A model generated the notes under the pieces. That model was not told where the DNA came from and did not search any database. It saw nothing but the letters and a program-made list of their open reading frames with translations. Positions 21,636 through 32,240 of a DNA stretch of 64,000 bases are shown here, one piece after another. The DNA comes from Camellia lanceoleosa (taxonomy: Eukaryota > Streptophyta > Magnoliopsida > Ericales > Theaceae). Position numbers and translations under genes: made by a program. The stretch spans positions 62,001-126,000 of the forward strand of contig JANUSC010000391.1 in NCBI GenBank assembly GCA_025200525.1, in the 5' to 3' direction. The number at the start of each line of letters is the position of its first letter. Position 1 is the stretch's first letter.

Positions 21636-22586
21636 TTTATAGAACTTGACTTGAACTCATGATATCTGGTTTTGACTACACTTCTGTGTTTCTTTGCATT
21701 GCATTTGCATCGGTGCGCCTAGGACACCGTGTTTGCCATATGCTATTCCTGAACGGTTTGCCAGAGGCTTGTCTTGTCAAGGCATGACCATAAGGCTGAC
21801 CGGTTACGAGCTCTGCCAGTATGGGAACACAAACCCCGGTTTTACCGGGGCACCCTTTTCGACCATTCGACCTAGTGCATATTCGGATCCGTAGTGACCA
21901 TTCCCAACTAGGACAGGTTGCTTACCCGATATAGGTTGTTTGAAACCGCTGCGTGCGTAGTGAAACCCTAGCTCCTGACAAAATAGGACAGGGAAACCCT
22001 ACCCCAACATAGGGGTGTTTTGGCTCTCACTTATCTGTTATTTGCTTTTAGAGTGTGTCTCCACAGGGAATGCATGTATCAGTTTATGAGTTTGGGCATC
22101 GAACTCTTGGCATCGATCGATGTTGAGAATCGATTATCGTGGTATGCGATTTAGTCTTTGGGGAACATTGATTCAGGGACAGTGATCAGTATTTGAGGAC
22201 AGTGTGTATTCAGCTTGTCAACCATGTGTTGTATGCCCGACTGTGCGTTGTGTATTTATCTTAAGCTATCATGCTGTTCATTTATCTGGTTATTTATTTC
22301 CTTTTCACTTTATTTATCTTTTTGCTAGGGCAGTTTTAGCACCATTGCTTCCGACCCAGTAGATATTCCCCAAGCACTTTGGACACGAGGTCGTCGACTC
22401 AATCGATCTGAGGATCTGGTTGACGGACATCCAGTGTTCCATTCTTTGCCCACCGTTGTTAGGAGAAGGCCAAGGAAGCGCAGTGTGTCAGAACAGAGGT
22501 TGCCAGAATAGTGGGTTACTCCATCAGAGGACAGTAGGACTGAGGTCTCAATTGTTGCTATAGAAATAGACATACCGGTCAGTCGG
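21636..22586 (+). other. 5' leader of element B with conserved hairpin
   Basis: This untranslated leader is strikingly similar to the A2 leader (57050-57771 inverted), for example around the GACAGGGAAACCCTACCCCA segment. A perfect hairpin, CCCCGG-TTTTA-CCGGGG, is at 21834-21850. Such leaders hold packaging and dimerisation signals in retroelements; the exact signal is not known here. Confidence 0.7.
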
Positions 22587-24365
22587 ATGGATCAGCAAAA
22601 TACATCAGGGATGGAAGCCCTGATGCGCCAAATACAGGAGAGCATGAGACAAATGCAGGAGGACGCTGCCTGTCAAGCGGAATTCTCCAAACAACAGGCC
22701 ACGATCATGGCCCAGCAGGCTGAGCTAATCACTAGACTGCAACAGCAGAATGCGGCATCTGCTTCACATCAAGTTCCTCCTCCACCAGGGGCCCCATTAC
22801 CCGAGCAGGCACCTACTGTCCAGAATGCTCTGCCAAACACCCAGAACACCATGCCAAATGTTCAGAACATCCAAGAGGACACAAACCTTCCAATGGGGCC
22901 AGCTCTGCCCCCGTTTCCGCCTCAACAATCCAAGACCCATACACCCAACCACCCGGACTCTCCCGTCGAGTTCGAAATAGACCATACAGCTCTGAAACTG
23001 AGCAAACTTGAAAAGCTTTTCAAGAAATCACAAGGGGTAAAGGCTATTCTGGACATGGAAGACGGATATACCGACATGGCCGTGACGTTGCCCGATAGGT
23101 TCAAGATGCCGCAAATTGACCGCTTCGACGGGTCCGGGGACCCCATGGTCCATCTTCAGCTATTTTCAGACATATTGCGGCGAATGGGCCTAACCAGACC
23201 ACAAAAGCTTTCACTATTCGGCCGAACCCTGTCGGGTGTGGCCCCTATCTGGTACACAAAGTTGGAGGACGAGGTCAAAAGAAGTTGGGATGAAATGACT
23301 GAGGCCTTTGTTGCACAGTACTCGTACAATACCCAAATCAAGATTACAACTCGTGATCTCGAAACAACGAGGCAGGAGCCCAAAGAGACTTTCTCAGATT
23401 TCGTAACTCGATGGAGGGCGAAGGCATCGATGACGACTTTGAGGCCTACTGACAAAGATCAAATCAGGATGATTGTGTGCAATCTCCAACCAAAATTGAT
23501 GCAGAAGATGATCGTACTCCCCTTTCCCACATTCTCAGATTTACACGAGATGGGGGTGCAGATCGAGGATGCCATGAAACAAGGTCTGATCGACCAGGAT
23601 AGGGAGCAACCTAGGAGGACTTTCATCCGTAACAACAACACAGGCCCGAGTGGCGCTGCAACTTCACGAGCTTTAGAGGTGAGCATGGTCACCACCATTC
23701 CCCCTCCCCTAAGACCCATGGCCGCCACACCCTTCTCCGGTGCATCAGGAAGTAATACCCAAACCCCTAAATATCAGCCCAGAGGCCAAAGAACCTTCAC
23801 CCCATTATACATGCCTTTGTCCAAGGCTCTCGGGGTATTAATCAGGAAGAAGCATTTGACGCCCATAGAGCCGAGGCCACTACCAAATCCACTCCCTCCC
23901 TCTCATGACCCGGCAAAATACTGCGCGTATCACCAACAGCACGGTCATGACACCGACCGTTGCTTTAGATTGCGTCATGAGATCCAGGATCTTATTGACA
24001 AGCAGGTGATCGCACCTCCTGACAAACCCAACGTCACAACAAATCCTCTCCCACCACATAACCAAGCTCCCCCTCCCAACAAAATCAACTTCATCCAAAC
24101 TGGGGTCACGTCTGACGATCCTAGTATCTATATCACCCCATCCTACCTACCTAAGCCGGAGGTGATTCTTCTTGTCTGCACTGACTTGTGCATGTTGGAC
24201 ACCTCCACAACCCGATCTGAGCCAATGGTGGTGACTACCGAAGATGGGACAAGGCAGGTTTCAGAGGAAAGTGGAGTTGTTGAGTCTGGGATTGAACAGT
24301 CTGGGAATCTTGCTGGAGGAGTCTATGATCCAAGTGAATACATCGGTCGATGGGCGATCTGGTGA
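22587..24365 (+). CDS. gag: Gag of element B
   Basis: Structural protein that forms the particle packaging element RNA. The 592-residue frame starts MDQQNTSGMEALMRQIQ. A glutamine-rich predicted coiled coil covers roughly residues 1-55 and a proline-rich linker 55-130. The capsid (Retrotrans_gag) domain lies around residues 170-340, with FDGSGDPMVHLQLF and the W-containing YTKLEDEVKRSW stretch. A zinc-knuckle-like CAYHQQHGHDTDRCFRLRHE lies near residue 450. It directly follows the leader. The frame ends early at 24365; further gag-like sequence continues in another frame, so the C-terminus is shifted. Intact over most of its length. Confidence 0.9.
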   Translation: MDQQNTSGMEALMRQIQESMRQMQEDAACQAEFSKQQATIMAQQAELITRLQQQNAASASHQVPPPPGAPLPEQAPTVQNALPNTQNTMPNVQNIQEDTNLPMGPALPPFPPQQSKTHTPNHPDSPVEFEIDHTALKLSKLEKLFKKSQGVKAILDMEDGYTDMAVTLPDRFKMPQIDRFDGSGDPMVHLQLFSDILRRMGLTRPQKLSLFGRTLSGVAPIWYTKLEDEVKRSWDEMTEAFVAQYSYNTQIKITTRDLETTRQEPKETFSDFVTRWRAKASMTTLRPTDKDQIRMIVCNLQPKLMQKMIVLPFPTFSDLHEMGVQIEDAMKQGLIDQDREQPRRTFIRNNNTGPSGAATSRALEVSMVTTIPPPLRPMAATPFSGASGSNTQTPKYQPRGQRTFTPLYMPLSKALGVLIRKKHLTPIEPRPLPNPLPPSHDPAKYCAYHQQHGHDTDRCFRLRHEIQDLIDKQVIAPPDKPNVTTNPLPPHNQAPPPNKINFIQTGVTSDDPSIYITPSYLPKPEVILLVCTDLCMLDTSTTRSEPMVVTTEDGTRQVSEESGVVESGIEQSGNLAGGVYDPSEYIGRWAIW

Positions 24366-24964
24366 GTGTAGGGCGCGAAGAAGCGTAATTATGTGTAATT
24401 GTGGGGACAATTTGAGCGAGGAACGAATGATCTAACAAATGAGGGAGGACCTTGCCAACGTCCAGTTCTTCAGTGACCAAGAATCAGGGAATGCGGCAAT
24501 CAACTGGTTTGAGTATGAGGAGTTGGCGAAGTTACGGATGGTTAGATGATCAACGGACGTTGTAGAATTTCAACGAGCGAGGGCGGCGAGAATATCGATG
24601 ATGGCGGAAGGGCGAAAGTCGAATGAACCGCCGAGCGCGGCACTAAGAATTTCACTCGAACTTGGGCATTGTAAATCAGGAGTATTGAACAACCGGTATC
24701 TTGTGCAGTTGGAACAACAAAAATTTGAGGATTCCAGAGAATCGGAAAAGCTAAGGCCCATGTAGGGTCGAGAGTCTTGTGTGCAGAACGAAAATCTTTG
24801 CGGGCATATGGTGAAGATCATGAGTACGATTATCAGGAGCAGACAGTGTCTGCTTCGCCGCCGGAATGTGGTGGGAAGACGATGATTTATGTCTTGCCCA
24901 CACAGATGAGGATTGGGGGAGTAATCAGCCTGATGATACCTAGTATATTGACGAGGTCGCTCAT
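24366..24964 (+). pseudogene. Broken gag-protease spacer of element B
   Basis: Gag C-terminal and spacer sequence continues in shifted frames with TAG, TAA and TGA stops (for example near 24433 and 24547). The fragment of element C at 16862-17247 aligns with its first part. No separate gene is seen. Confidence 0.6.
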
Positions 24965-26209
24965 ATGACAAGAAGTGGGCGGTATTTCAAGCCCCCACAC
25001 TTAGACCAACCTGAGGCGTCTGGGAAAGACAAGAAAGCTGAGAAACAGAGGGAAAAGCATATTGAAGAAGAAGCTGTGCTCAAGCAATTAAAGAAGATAC
25101 AAGTAGACATCTCCATTTGGGGACTGCTGATGGCGTCGCGAATGCACAGACAGGCCGTCCTATCTGCTATGGACAAGGCCAAACTCTCTATAGATACAAC
25201 ACCAGAACAGCTGGTTGGGCTGGTCTTTCCCGGAGGAGGTTCCCCGACGTTATCCTTTTCAGACAAAGAACTACCGCCTGAGGGCACAAATCATAATAAA
25301 CCCCTCTACGTTTCCATGGAATGTAGAGACAAGTGGATACCGGTGGTACTTGTTGATACCGGGTCCGCCATCAATGTGTGCCCAGCCAGAACAGCGTATG
25401 CAATCGGGTTGAAGCCCGCAGACTTCGTGCCGGCTACTCAGGTGATCAGAGCATATGATAATACTAGTAGGGAAGTGATGGGGATTGTCAAAATTCAGAC
25501 CCAGGTTGGTCCAGGACAACACAACATCGAATTCCATGTCTTAGACGTTCCCACAACCTTCAATCTACTCTTGGGGCGGCCGTGGTTGCACCAAGTGAAG
25601 GCAGTTTCTTACACTTTACATCAGATGTTGAAGTACCCTCACGGGAACGGGGTGGCTATTGTTTTCAGGAATTCATCAATCCATCCGCCGCCAGAAGTGT
25701 CCACACCAGTCTTGGAGATCGAGCATGGCACAGAGGATGTGTTCTTATCAAGGTTCACTTTGGCTGAGGCCCAGGTGGTGCAGAATATCATGGCTGTGAA
25801 TGAGGGAGTGTACGTCAATGCTCAATCCGTCTACTTCATGAACAAGCTACAACACATCCCCGGGATGGAATTAGGAAGGAGAGGCCGGAAAGGTGTCGCA
25901 GCATTGGCCGAAGTGCCACACAACCCTCATACCTTTGGCCTGGGTTATCTGCCTACCAAAGAAGACTGGGTGAGGAAGGGAAAGGAAATGGCCGGAAGAG
26001 CGAGCAAAAGTGGGAAGCCTTTTCAATTAATGCATAGGCCCATCCAGGTACCTGAATGGACGCTTGTCGGGAGGAGGACTTTCCATTTTGCGGCTTCCCG
26101 AGCCATGGCTAAACGGAGAAGAAGCGTGTGCGGGTTTGAGATCTTCTTCGACCTACAACTATCCGGGATAGCGTTGCCCGAAGCGAGCAGACCCATCAAC
26201 CGAGGTTGA
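24965..26209 (+). CDS. pro: Aspartic protease region of element B polyprotein
   Basis: The protease cleaves the Gag-Pol polyprotein. The 414-residue frame opens with SGRYFKPPHL. It continues through a conserved Tat-type segment, DISIWGLLMASRMHRQAVL, to a retropepsin core. The active-site motif is VLVDTGSAINVCP at about residues 128-140 and the second conserved part is FNLLLGRPWLH at about 199-209. The start at 24965 is simply the first ATG after upstream stops; in an intact element this would be part of a longer frame. The frame ends at 26209 and is not joined to the RT frame, so it is separated by a frameshift or stop. Confidence 0.85.
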   Translation: MTRSGRYFKPPHLDQPEASGKDKKAEKQREKHIEEEAVLKQLKKIQVDISIWGLLMASRMHRQAVLSAMDKAKLSIDTTPEQLVGLVFPGGGSPTLSFSDKELPPEGTNHNKPLYVSMECRDKWIPVVLVDTGSAINVCPARTAYAIGLKPADFVPATQVIRAYDNTSREVMGIVKIQTQVGPGQHNIEFHVLDVPTTFNLLLGRPWLHQVKAVSYTLHQMLKYPHGNGVAIVFRNSSIHPPPEVSTPVLEIEHGTEDVFLSRFTLAEAQVVQNIMAVNEGVYVNAQSVYFMNKLQHIPGMELGRRGRKGVAALAEVPHNPHTFGLGYLPTKEDWVRKGKEMAGRASKSGKPFQLMHRPIQVPEWTLVGRRTFHFAASRAMAKRRRSVCGFEIFFDLQLSGIALPEASRPINRG

Positions 26210-26329
26210 GCGATAAAGCGGGGGATGGCGAGGGCGCTGAAATTGAAATGGGGGTAGCATTGGCAAGACTACTTTCAGATCCTCCGATCGACCATAAGTG
26301 CTTGGGGGATAACTTCTCGGTTTCCATGA

Positions 26330-27286
26330 TTGGGGATGAAAGCATGCGGCCTATCGGCAATGACTATTTTGGATGCATCTATCGCACCCTCTCTCACTTG
26401 GCAATATGAGGAGGGATTTTTGTCCAGCAGCACCGTGTCAGGTAGTGAGCCGAAATTTGATTCCACCGAATCTTGTGAGTCGGAATCAGGTTCCACCTCG
26501 ACTTTGTCTGAATTTGGTAATCCTGGAAATGATAACTTGGATACCACAGTCCTGTCCAGGTCGTCTTTTTCCTTTTCATTTGAGTCTGTTGTAAATGAAT
26601 CGGATGATTTGGATGTGCTTAATGAGAATCAAGTAACTGTGGTTTCTGAGTATTTTTCTGTGCCCTTGATTTATTGCATTAATTCAGACTTTCAAAACTT
26701 TGACGAAAACGATGAGGACGAAGTTCCTCCGGTTTTTCAATTTTTAATTGAGCAAGAGCAAGAGAGATTTGACAAACCCTTAATGGATGAAATCACTACC
26801 GTGAATATTGGTGCTGAGGAGGACCCGCGGCTGGTTCAGATCGGGTCCACGTTGTCTTCGAAGGAACGCGAGCGCTTAGTCGCTTTATTAAAAGATTTCA
26901 AAGATGTTTTCGCGTGGTCCTACGAAGACATGCCTGGAATCGATCCTGGGATTGTACATCATCGGATCCCCCTTGACCCCGAGGCCCGACTTGTCAAGCA
27001 TAAACTTAGGAGGATCCGCCCAGACTGGGCTCTTAAGATTAAGGAAGAGGTCACCAAGCAAATCGACGCAGGCTTCCTGCTGGTATCCGAATACCCGACT
27101 TGGTTGGCCAACATTGTTCCAGTGCCGAAGAAGGATGGCAGGATCCGGGTATGTGTGGATTTCAGGGATTTGAACAGAGCTAGTCCGAAGAACGATTTTC
27201 CCTTGCCGCATATCGATGAGTTGGTGGATTTCACAGCAGGGAATGCTTTGCTCTCATTCATGGATGGCTTCTCAGGCTACAACTAG
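26330..27286 (+). pseudogene. Acidic linker and N-terminal half of reverse transcriptase (element B)
   Basis: The first ~160 residues are serine- and acid-rich linker. RT homology starts near 26815 (EEDPRLVQIGSTLSS). It includes FAWSYEDMPGIDP, LVSEYPTWLANIVPVPKKDG, RVCVDFRDLNRASPKNDFPLP and FMDGFSGYN, the fingers-palm region of a gypsy RT. A TAG at 27284-27286 stands where related elements have glutamine (GYNQI). The linker part has a decayed counterpart in family A at 1-515. Confidence 0.85.
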
Positions 27287-27289
27287 ATA

Positions 27290-28030
27290 GTGATGGCACC
27301 CGAAGACCAGGAAAAGACTGCATTCACCACCCTGTGGGGGACGTACTGCTACAGGGTAATGTCGTTTGGGTTGAAGAACACTGGAGCTACTTATCAATGG
27401 GCCGCAACCACAATATTACACGACATAATCAACAAAGAGGTCGAGGTGTACGTGGACGACATGATTGTCAAGTCCAAAGAAAGAGAGGGCCACTACACCG
27501 CCTTGCACAAGTTTTTTCAAAGGATCAGGGAATTTTGGTTGCGGCTGAACCCTCAGAAGTGTACATTTGGTGTTACGGCGGGAAAAATACTAGGGTTTCT
27601 GATTACACAAAGGGGCATCGAGGTCGACCCTTCCAAAATCAATGCCACATTAGAAATGCCACCACCAAGGACTAAAAAGGAGGTGCGAGGCTTTCTGGGT
27701 AAAGTGCAATTCATAAGACGGTTTATCTCAAAATTAACCTTGACTTGTGAACCACTTTTTGGCCTCCTCAAGAAAGGAAAGAAGTTCCAATGGGACGGCC
27801 GATGTCAAGCTGCATTTGAATAGATTAAAGAATATTTACAGAACCCGCCCGTGCTGTCACCGCCAGAACCGGGGAAACCGTTAATTTTGTATTTGTCAGT
27901 AACTGAGACTACAATGGGAAGCATGCTTGTGCAAGAATCAAAAGACAAGGTGGAGAGAGCCATCTACTATCTGAGCAAAAAGATGCTAGAGTACGAACCC
28001 GCTACACTCCGCTGGAGAAGGGTTGCTTAG
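27290..28030 (+). pseudogene. C-terminal RT and first RNase H (element B)
   Basis: It begins just after the TAG with MAPEDQEKTAFTTLWGTYCY. The catalytic YVDDMIVKS is at about 27448-27475, followed by the thumb (LNPQKCTFGV, GFLITQRGIEVDP) and the start of RNase H (LYLSVTETTMGSMLVQE, AIYYLSKKMLEYEP). A TAG at 27821-27823 interrupts the RT-RNase H junction. A frameshift near 28000 moves the rest (GCLALVWATRKLRHYL) to another frame. It copied genomic RNA into DNA and degraded the RNA in hybrids; it is inactive as it stands. Confidence 0.85.
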
Positions 28031-28032
28031 CT

Positions 28033-28629
28033 TTGGTATGGGCTACCAGGAAGCTACGGCACTACCTGTTAGCTCACTCTGTAATGTTGGTTTCACGACT
28101 TGATCCCATCAAATATCTTTTCGAGAAGCCAGCACTTACGGGTAGGCTAGCTCGTTGGTTGTTGTTGCTCTCCGAATTTGATCTAAAATATGTGACGCGC
28201 AAGTCGGTCAAGGGAAGAGCAGTGGCAGAGTTCCTTGCCGACCATCCAGTGGAAGGGGGTGAAGCAGTCGAATACTTATTCCCAGATGAGGCCATTTTGC
28301 ATATCGATGACGAAACTTGGACGATGTATTTTGACGGAGCGTCAAATCAATATGGATATGGGATAGGAGTGTTGCTGATAGCACCCGACAATTCTCGTAT
28401 CCCTCTAGCCTTCAAATTCCGATTCAAAGTCTCGAACAACGAAGCAGAATATGAGGCGTGCATTGTTAGCCTAGAAGCAGCCCTGGAACTAGGGGCAAGA
28501 CGGTTGGACGTCATCGAGGACGTGAACCTTGTTGTGTCTCAAGCTAAAGGAGACTGGAAAGTGAAAGAGGAAAAGATGATGATGTATCACCAGACCTTGG
28601 ACTTGCTAATTCCTCGGTTTGAGAACTAA
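28033..28629 (+). pseudogene. End of first RNase H and second (archaeal-type) RNase H of element B
   Basis: The start is the C-terminal part of the gypsy RNase H and connection (LRHYLLAHSVMLVSRLDPIKYL, KSVKGRAVAEFLADHP). From about residue 95 a second RNase H begins: WTMYFDGASNQYGYGIGVLL with the first catalytic D, then NNEAEYEACIVSLEAALELGA with the E, then a D in DVNLVVSQAKGDWKV. A second RNase H in this position is the mark of the Tat lineage. The frame ends by frameshift/stop at 28629. Confidence 0.85.
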
Positions 28630-28826
28630 GTTTTACTCATCTACTAAGAGAGAACAACAGGTTCGCAGATTCTTTAGCAACCCTATCTTCCATGATAGAC
28701 ATCCCGTGTGGACTCCGGATGCGTCCAGTCATCATCGACCAAAAATTTGCACCTGCCTACGAGTCGATTGCTATTATAGATGAAGTTCAGGACGAAAACC
28801 CCTAGTATTACGACATCTGGAACTTC
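28630..28826 (+). pseudogene. Broken RNase H-integrase junction (element B)
   Basis: Pol homology continues in shifted frame (NRFADSLATLSSMIDIPCG) to a TAG at 28803-28805, where related elements probably have tryptophan. Confidence 0.6.
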
Positions 28827-29288
28827 TTGGAGAAAGAAGCACACCCGCCAGGGGTAAATGCCAAAGACAAAAGGCCAATCAGAAGAATGGCCGTTCAGTT
28901 CATCATCTGTAGGGGTAAGCTGTATAAAAGGGGTCATCTGGGAATGCATAAGCTACGTGTTGATGCCGAAGAGTCAAAGCGTCTGATGGAAGCCATCCAC
29001 GGGAAAGAATGTGGTGCGCACATGAATGGGGTAATGTTGGCAGGGAAGATCCTCAGACAGGGTTACTACTGGTCCACCATGGAGGAGGATTGTATCGGTT
29101 TTGTCCGGCGATGCCACAAATGTCAAATTCATGCAAATCGCATGAACATTCTGCCGTCAAAGCTGTACAACATGACTTCGCCATGGCCATTTTCAGTTTG
29201 GGGAATCGATGTGATCGGGGCTGTCACCCCGAAGGGATCGAATGGGCATGAGTTCATCTTGGTAGCGATAGATTATTTCACAAAGTAG
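28827..29288 (+). pseudogene. Integrase N-terminal zinc domain and start of core (element B)
   Basis: HGKECGAHMNG..KCQIHAN gives the H-H-C-C zinc-binding pattern around residues 60-110. The core begins WPFSVWGIDVIGAV with the first catalytic D. A TAG at 29286-29288 sits where related integrases have TKWVEA. Confidence 0.85.
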
Positions 29289-30047
29289 GTCGAGGCCCAA
29301 TCTTATGTGGTGTTGAAAGCTTCGCACGTCGCAAAATTTATCAGAAACAACATCATCTGCCGCTACGGAGTCCCAAATGAAATTATTTCAGACAATGGTT
29401 CCCACTTCAAGAAGGAGGTGATTGATTTGTTAAAAAAATACAATGTGGCTTTTCATAAGTCCTCTACCTATCGGCCGCAGACCAATGGAGCGGTTGAGGC
29501 CGCCAACAAGAATATCAAGCACATACTGCAGAAGATGATGGAAACCTACCAGGACTGGCCAAATAAGCTGCCGTTTGCTCTATGGGGCTACCGGACTTCA
29601 ATTAGAACTTCTACTGGGGCGACTCCATATTCATTAGTTTATGGGATGGAGGCCGTTCTACCTATTGAGATTGAGGTCCCATCATTGCAGGTATTGGCTG
29701 AGTGTCAAATAGCCGAAGTGGATTGGCAGCAGAGCAGATTTGAGGAACTCATGCTTTTCGATGAGAGAAGACTGAAAGCACTGTACCATGTCCAAGGTTA
29801 TCAACGCAGAATTTCCCGGGCTTTCAACAAGAAGGTTAAGTCCAGGAATTTAAAAGAAGGAGATTTGGTGCTCAAGGACAATCGAGCTCCCATCCACGAC
29901 CCAAGGGGCAAGTTCAGACCCAATTGGACTGGTCGCTACATCATCAAGTCAATCTGGTCAGGTGAAGCTGTGGTTCTAATGGATCTAGATGGCTTGGAGT
30001 TCTCACAACCGATCAATATGGACAAGTTGAAGAAATATTACCCTTGA
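29289..30047 (+). pseudogene. Integrase catalytic core, remainder, and C-terminus (element B)
   Basis: It contains the second D in NEIISDNGSHFKKEV and the E in PQTNGAVEAANKNIKHIL, so the D-D-E triad is otherwise present. GDLVLKDNRAP..GKFRPNWTGRYII is the usual C-terminal GPY/F-like module. The frame ends KKYYP at a natural TGA. The enzyme inserts element DNA with 5-bp target duplications, as observed here for B and E. No chromodomain is seen. Confidence 0.88.
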
Positions 30048-30742
30048 GAGGCTCGCTAGGCCGAAAACCCGAAAGGGCGACCTAGGCAAAACTCAGAGCA
30101 TAGAAAATTTGAAATTATAAAAATTGAGCTCGCAAGGTTGAAAACCCGCAAAGGGCGGCCTTGGCAAAAGTTAGAGCGCAAAAGGAGAGTGAAAACACCC
30201 GAGCGAACTTGCGCCTGAACTACATAAGGCTTGATTCCCATCTTTGGGATACATAGGCAACTTCATCCTGGAGTTCAGCCATAAACTTTTCCCTGTTCAA
30301 CTTTGTCCATTTTTGATCATCTCAGTCATCTTTTTCCATCAGCATTCGTCGCAATCTCCGGTACAGTGCTATTCAGACTAGGGGCAACTTTCCGTTGCCA
30401 CACAGTGCCGCAGTACTATCCAGACTAGGGGCAACTTTCCAGTTGCTAGGATCCGGGGTTGTGCATCTCAGTGACAAATCTCAGGCGTGTCCAGTTCTGA
30501 TCCAAATCGAAAATAGTTTTGAAAAGTTTTAATAAAGGTTGACTTTGATCAAATTAATCTTTTTACAACTAAGACCATTTTTGGACCAAAGTGGAAAATT
30601 TTCAGTACCACAACCTTCAATTTCATTTGATTTCAACACAGAATTTCCTTGCTCTTGCATACAATTGAAGTTGCTTTTTTATTACACTCATGAGGAAAAC
30701 TTGAAAGTACTAATAAAGCAATAAATCTGGGGCATAGTCAAC
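30048..30742 (+). other. Non-coding stretch between integrase and the antisense genes
   Basis: Two ~75-bp direct repeats (AGGCTCGCTAGGCCGAAAACCCG near 30050; AGCTCGCAAGGTTGAAAACCCG near 30126) are followed by GGCAAC-N5-GTTGCC hairpins at 30383-30399 and a decayed copy at 30430-30447. Families A1 and A2 share this order. No gene is visible. Confidence 0.65.
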
Positions 30743-32035
30743 TTAGGTGTCCCTGCGCCCCCTCCCGGAGCTAGTCGAAGCCTCTGATGCCAAGCTAGGC
30801 CCAATCTGTGCCTCTTCATTGAGCCAATCCCAACACTCATCAGACAAAGTGCAACTGAAAGTGGGAGCGGGGGCCAGGAGCTCTCTAGTCGTCCATGCTG
30901 TGGCATATCGGGCAAGCTGTGTGCCTCGGACCGGGAAAGCAGCCGGGTACTCAATCCCCTCTAGCGGGCAAGTCTAATCATGGCCAAACTGGCGCTGGAA
31001 CCGGAACGGAAAATAGAACACGCAGTGAGTCAGACCAATCAGCTGGACCCCAGTCTGCCGGGACATGCTATAGCTCATTGCCGGAAGATTGAGCCAAGGA
31101 CAGCGCCAAGCAATGCAGTCAGCAGACAAATTGCACATCCAGTTGAACGACCATCCCTCATCAAGCGCATCAACCAAGCATTGTCGAAAGAAGTAGCCGC
31201 AGGCTGAGTAGGCAGGGCAAGAGTCCACAGCTTGCAATTTATCCATCAACCATACCTGGGGATGGATGAAAAATGAGAGAATAAAGAATAGAGAGACGTG
31301 CGATGAGAGAACAGTGAGACAAAGGTTTTGTAAGAAAAACTGAGCCTGAGGGCCGAGTGATGTGAGCAAATACATATGTGAGATTGGATGGGAAACATTA
31401 CCTGCAGCAGTAGTGGACTCTCCGCAAATCTGGTCGTCTCCTGACGGTGGAAAGCGTCCAAGCCCATCAGCGTTTCGGCCAATGCCATAGCAATACAGCT
31501 CTTCCCTTCCTTCAAGCCCTGAGCAACTTCAATCAAACGGATGTTGGGTCCACTCACGCCCGGGGCAAGCAGGAAGTGAGATAGCATGCACAAGCAGAGG
31601 GCATGTTGTCGGAAACCTTGCCAATGATGGTCACCACGATCACCGGCACCAGAAAAGCGATGAATCAAACCGAGGATATCCAGTTCCCCATTACAGATCA
31701 GAGACCGAGCATCATGCGCGGTAAGTCCACACATCTGCCCTAAAGCTTGGGCGTGGCCAAAACGAAACTGAGGCAAAATCTCTTCATAACGTTCAGATTC
31801 CATCAAAACTTGAAAATCTTCGAAAGTTAGACATACCTCTTGCCCGCCGAAGCTAAAGACATGCGTTACCGGGTTCCAAAACCTCGCCGTGGCATGGAGG
31901 AAAGGAAAGTGCAGCGGAGTACGGCTCAGCGTGAATAGTGCATTCAACCCGAAACCCCGGAAGTTTAGCTTTTCCGAACCATCTAGATAAGCAATCCAAG
32001 ATGTGAGATTTTCGACGAGAAACGCCTTTATTTTT
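30743..32035 (-). pseudogene. DUF7745-like antisense gene of element B, two exons
   Basis: On the minus strand, exon 1 is about 32035-31402 and exon 2 is 31254-30743, with a GT-AG intron of ~147 nt. Exon 1 contains FLVENLTSWIAYLDGSEKLN, then FWNPVTHVFSFGGQEVCLTFEDF, the typical opening of DUF7745 proteins found across plant retroelements. It also has HHWQGFRQHALCLCMLSHFLL, and LLLQ joining VWLMDKLQ across the intron. Exon 2 ends with a serine-rich tail, SGRGRRDT. No ATG is seen at the start because a TAG lies just upstream of exon 1. A further TAG (about 30975-30977) interrupts exon 2 after QFGHD. The function of this family is unknown. It has its own promoter-like module at 32060-32210. Confidence 0.7.
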
Positions 32036-32059
32036 GTGCAAAACTAAGATGAATTGAAT

Positions 32060-32240
32060 GAGCCACAGAGTTAAGGCTTTTAAAGAGGAGAAGGCACTAT
32101 TCGGGGGACACGTGTCAAAAATTTGATGGTTGCTGAATTAAGTGGCCGGCCAGCCATCTTTTCTGGCAGGCCGGCCATTTCCTTTTTCAAAACCTGGCCG
32201 GTGGCCCCCCTGCAATAAAGTGGCCGGCCATGCTCCAATG
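32060..32240 (-). promoter_or_regulatory. Promoter-like module of the DUF7745-like gene
   Basis: Read on the plus strand, 32142-32203 (GTGGCCGGCCAGCCATCTTT, then GGCAGGCCGGCCATTTCC, then CTGGCCGGTGGC) matches the module before the PMD gene at 36819-36880 almost base for base. A CTTTAAAAG box lies near 32077-32085, just before the gene. Confidence 0.6.

Noticed and set aside
24777..24968. Small plus-strand frames in the gag-protease spacer
   Set aside because: No conserved domain; the region is frameshifted spacer and aligns only at nucleotide level with element C.
31246..31947. Single-exon reading of the DUF7745-like gene, ending in the intron
   Set aside because: The frame runs through the intron; the GT-AG junction LLLQ/VWLMDKL restores the family pattern, so the two-exon model is preferred.
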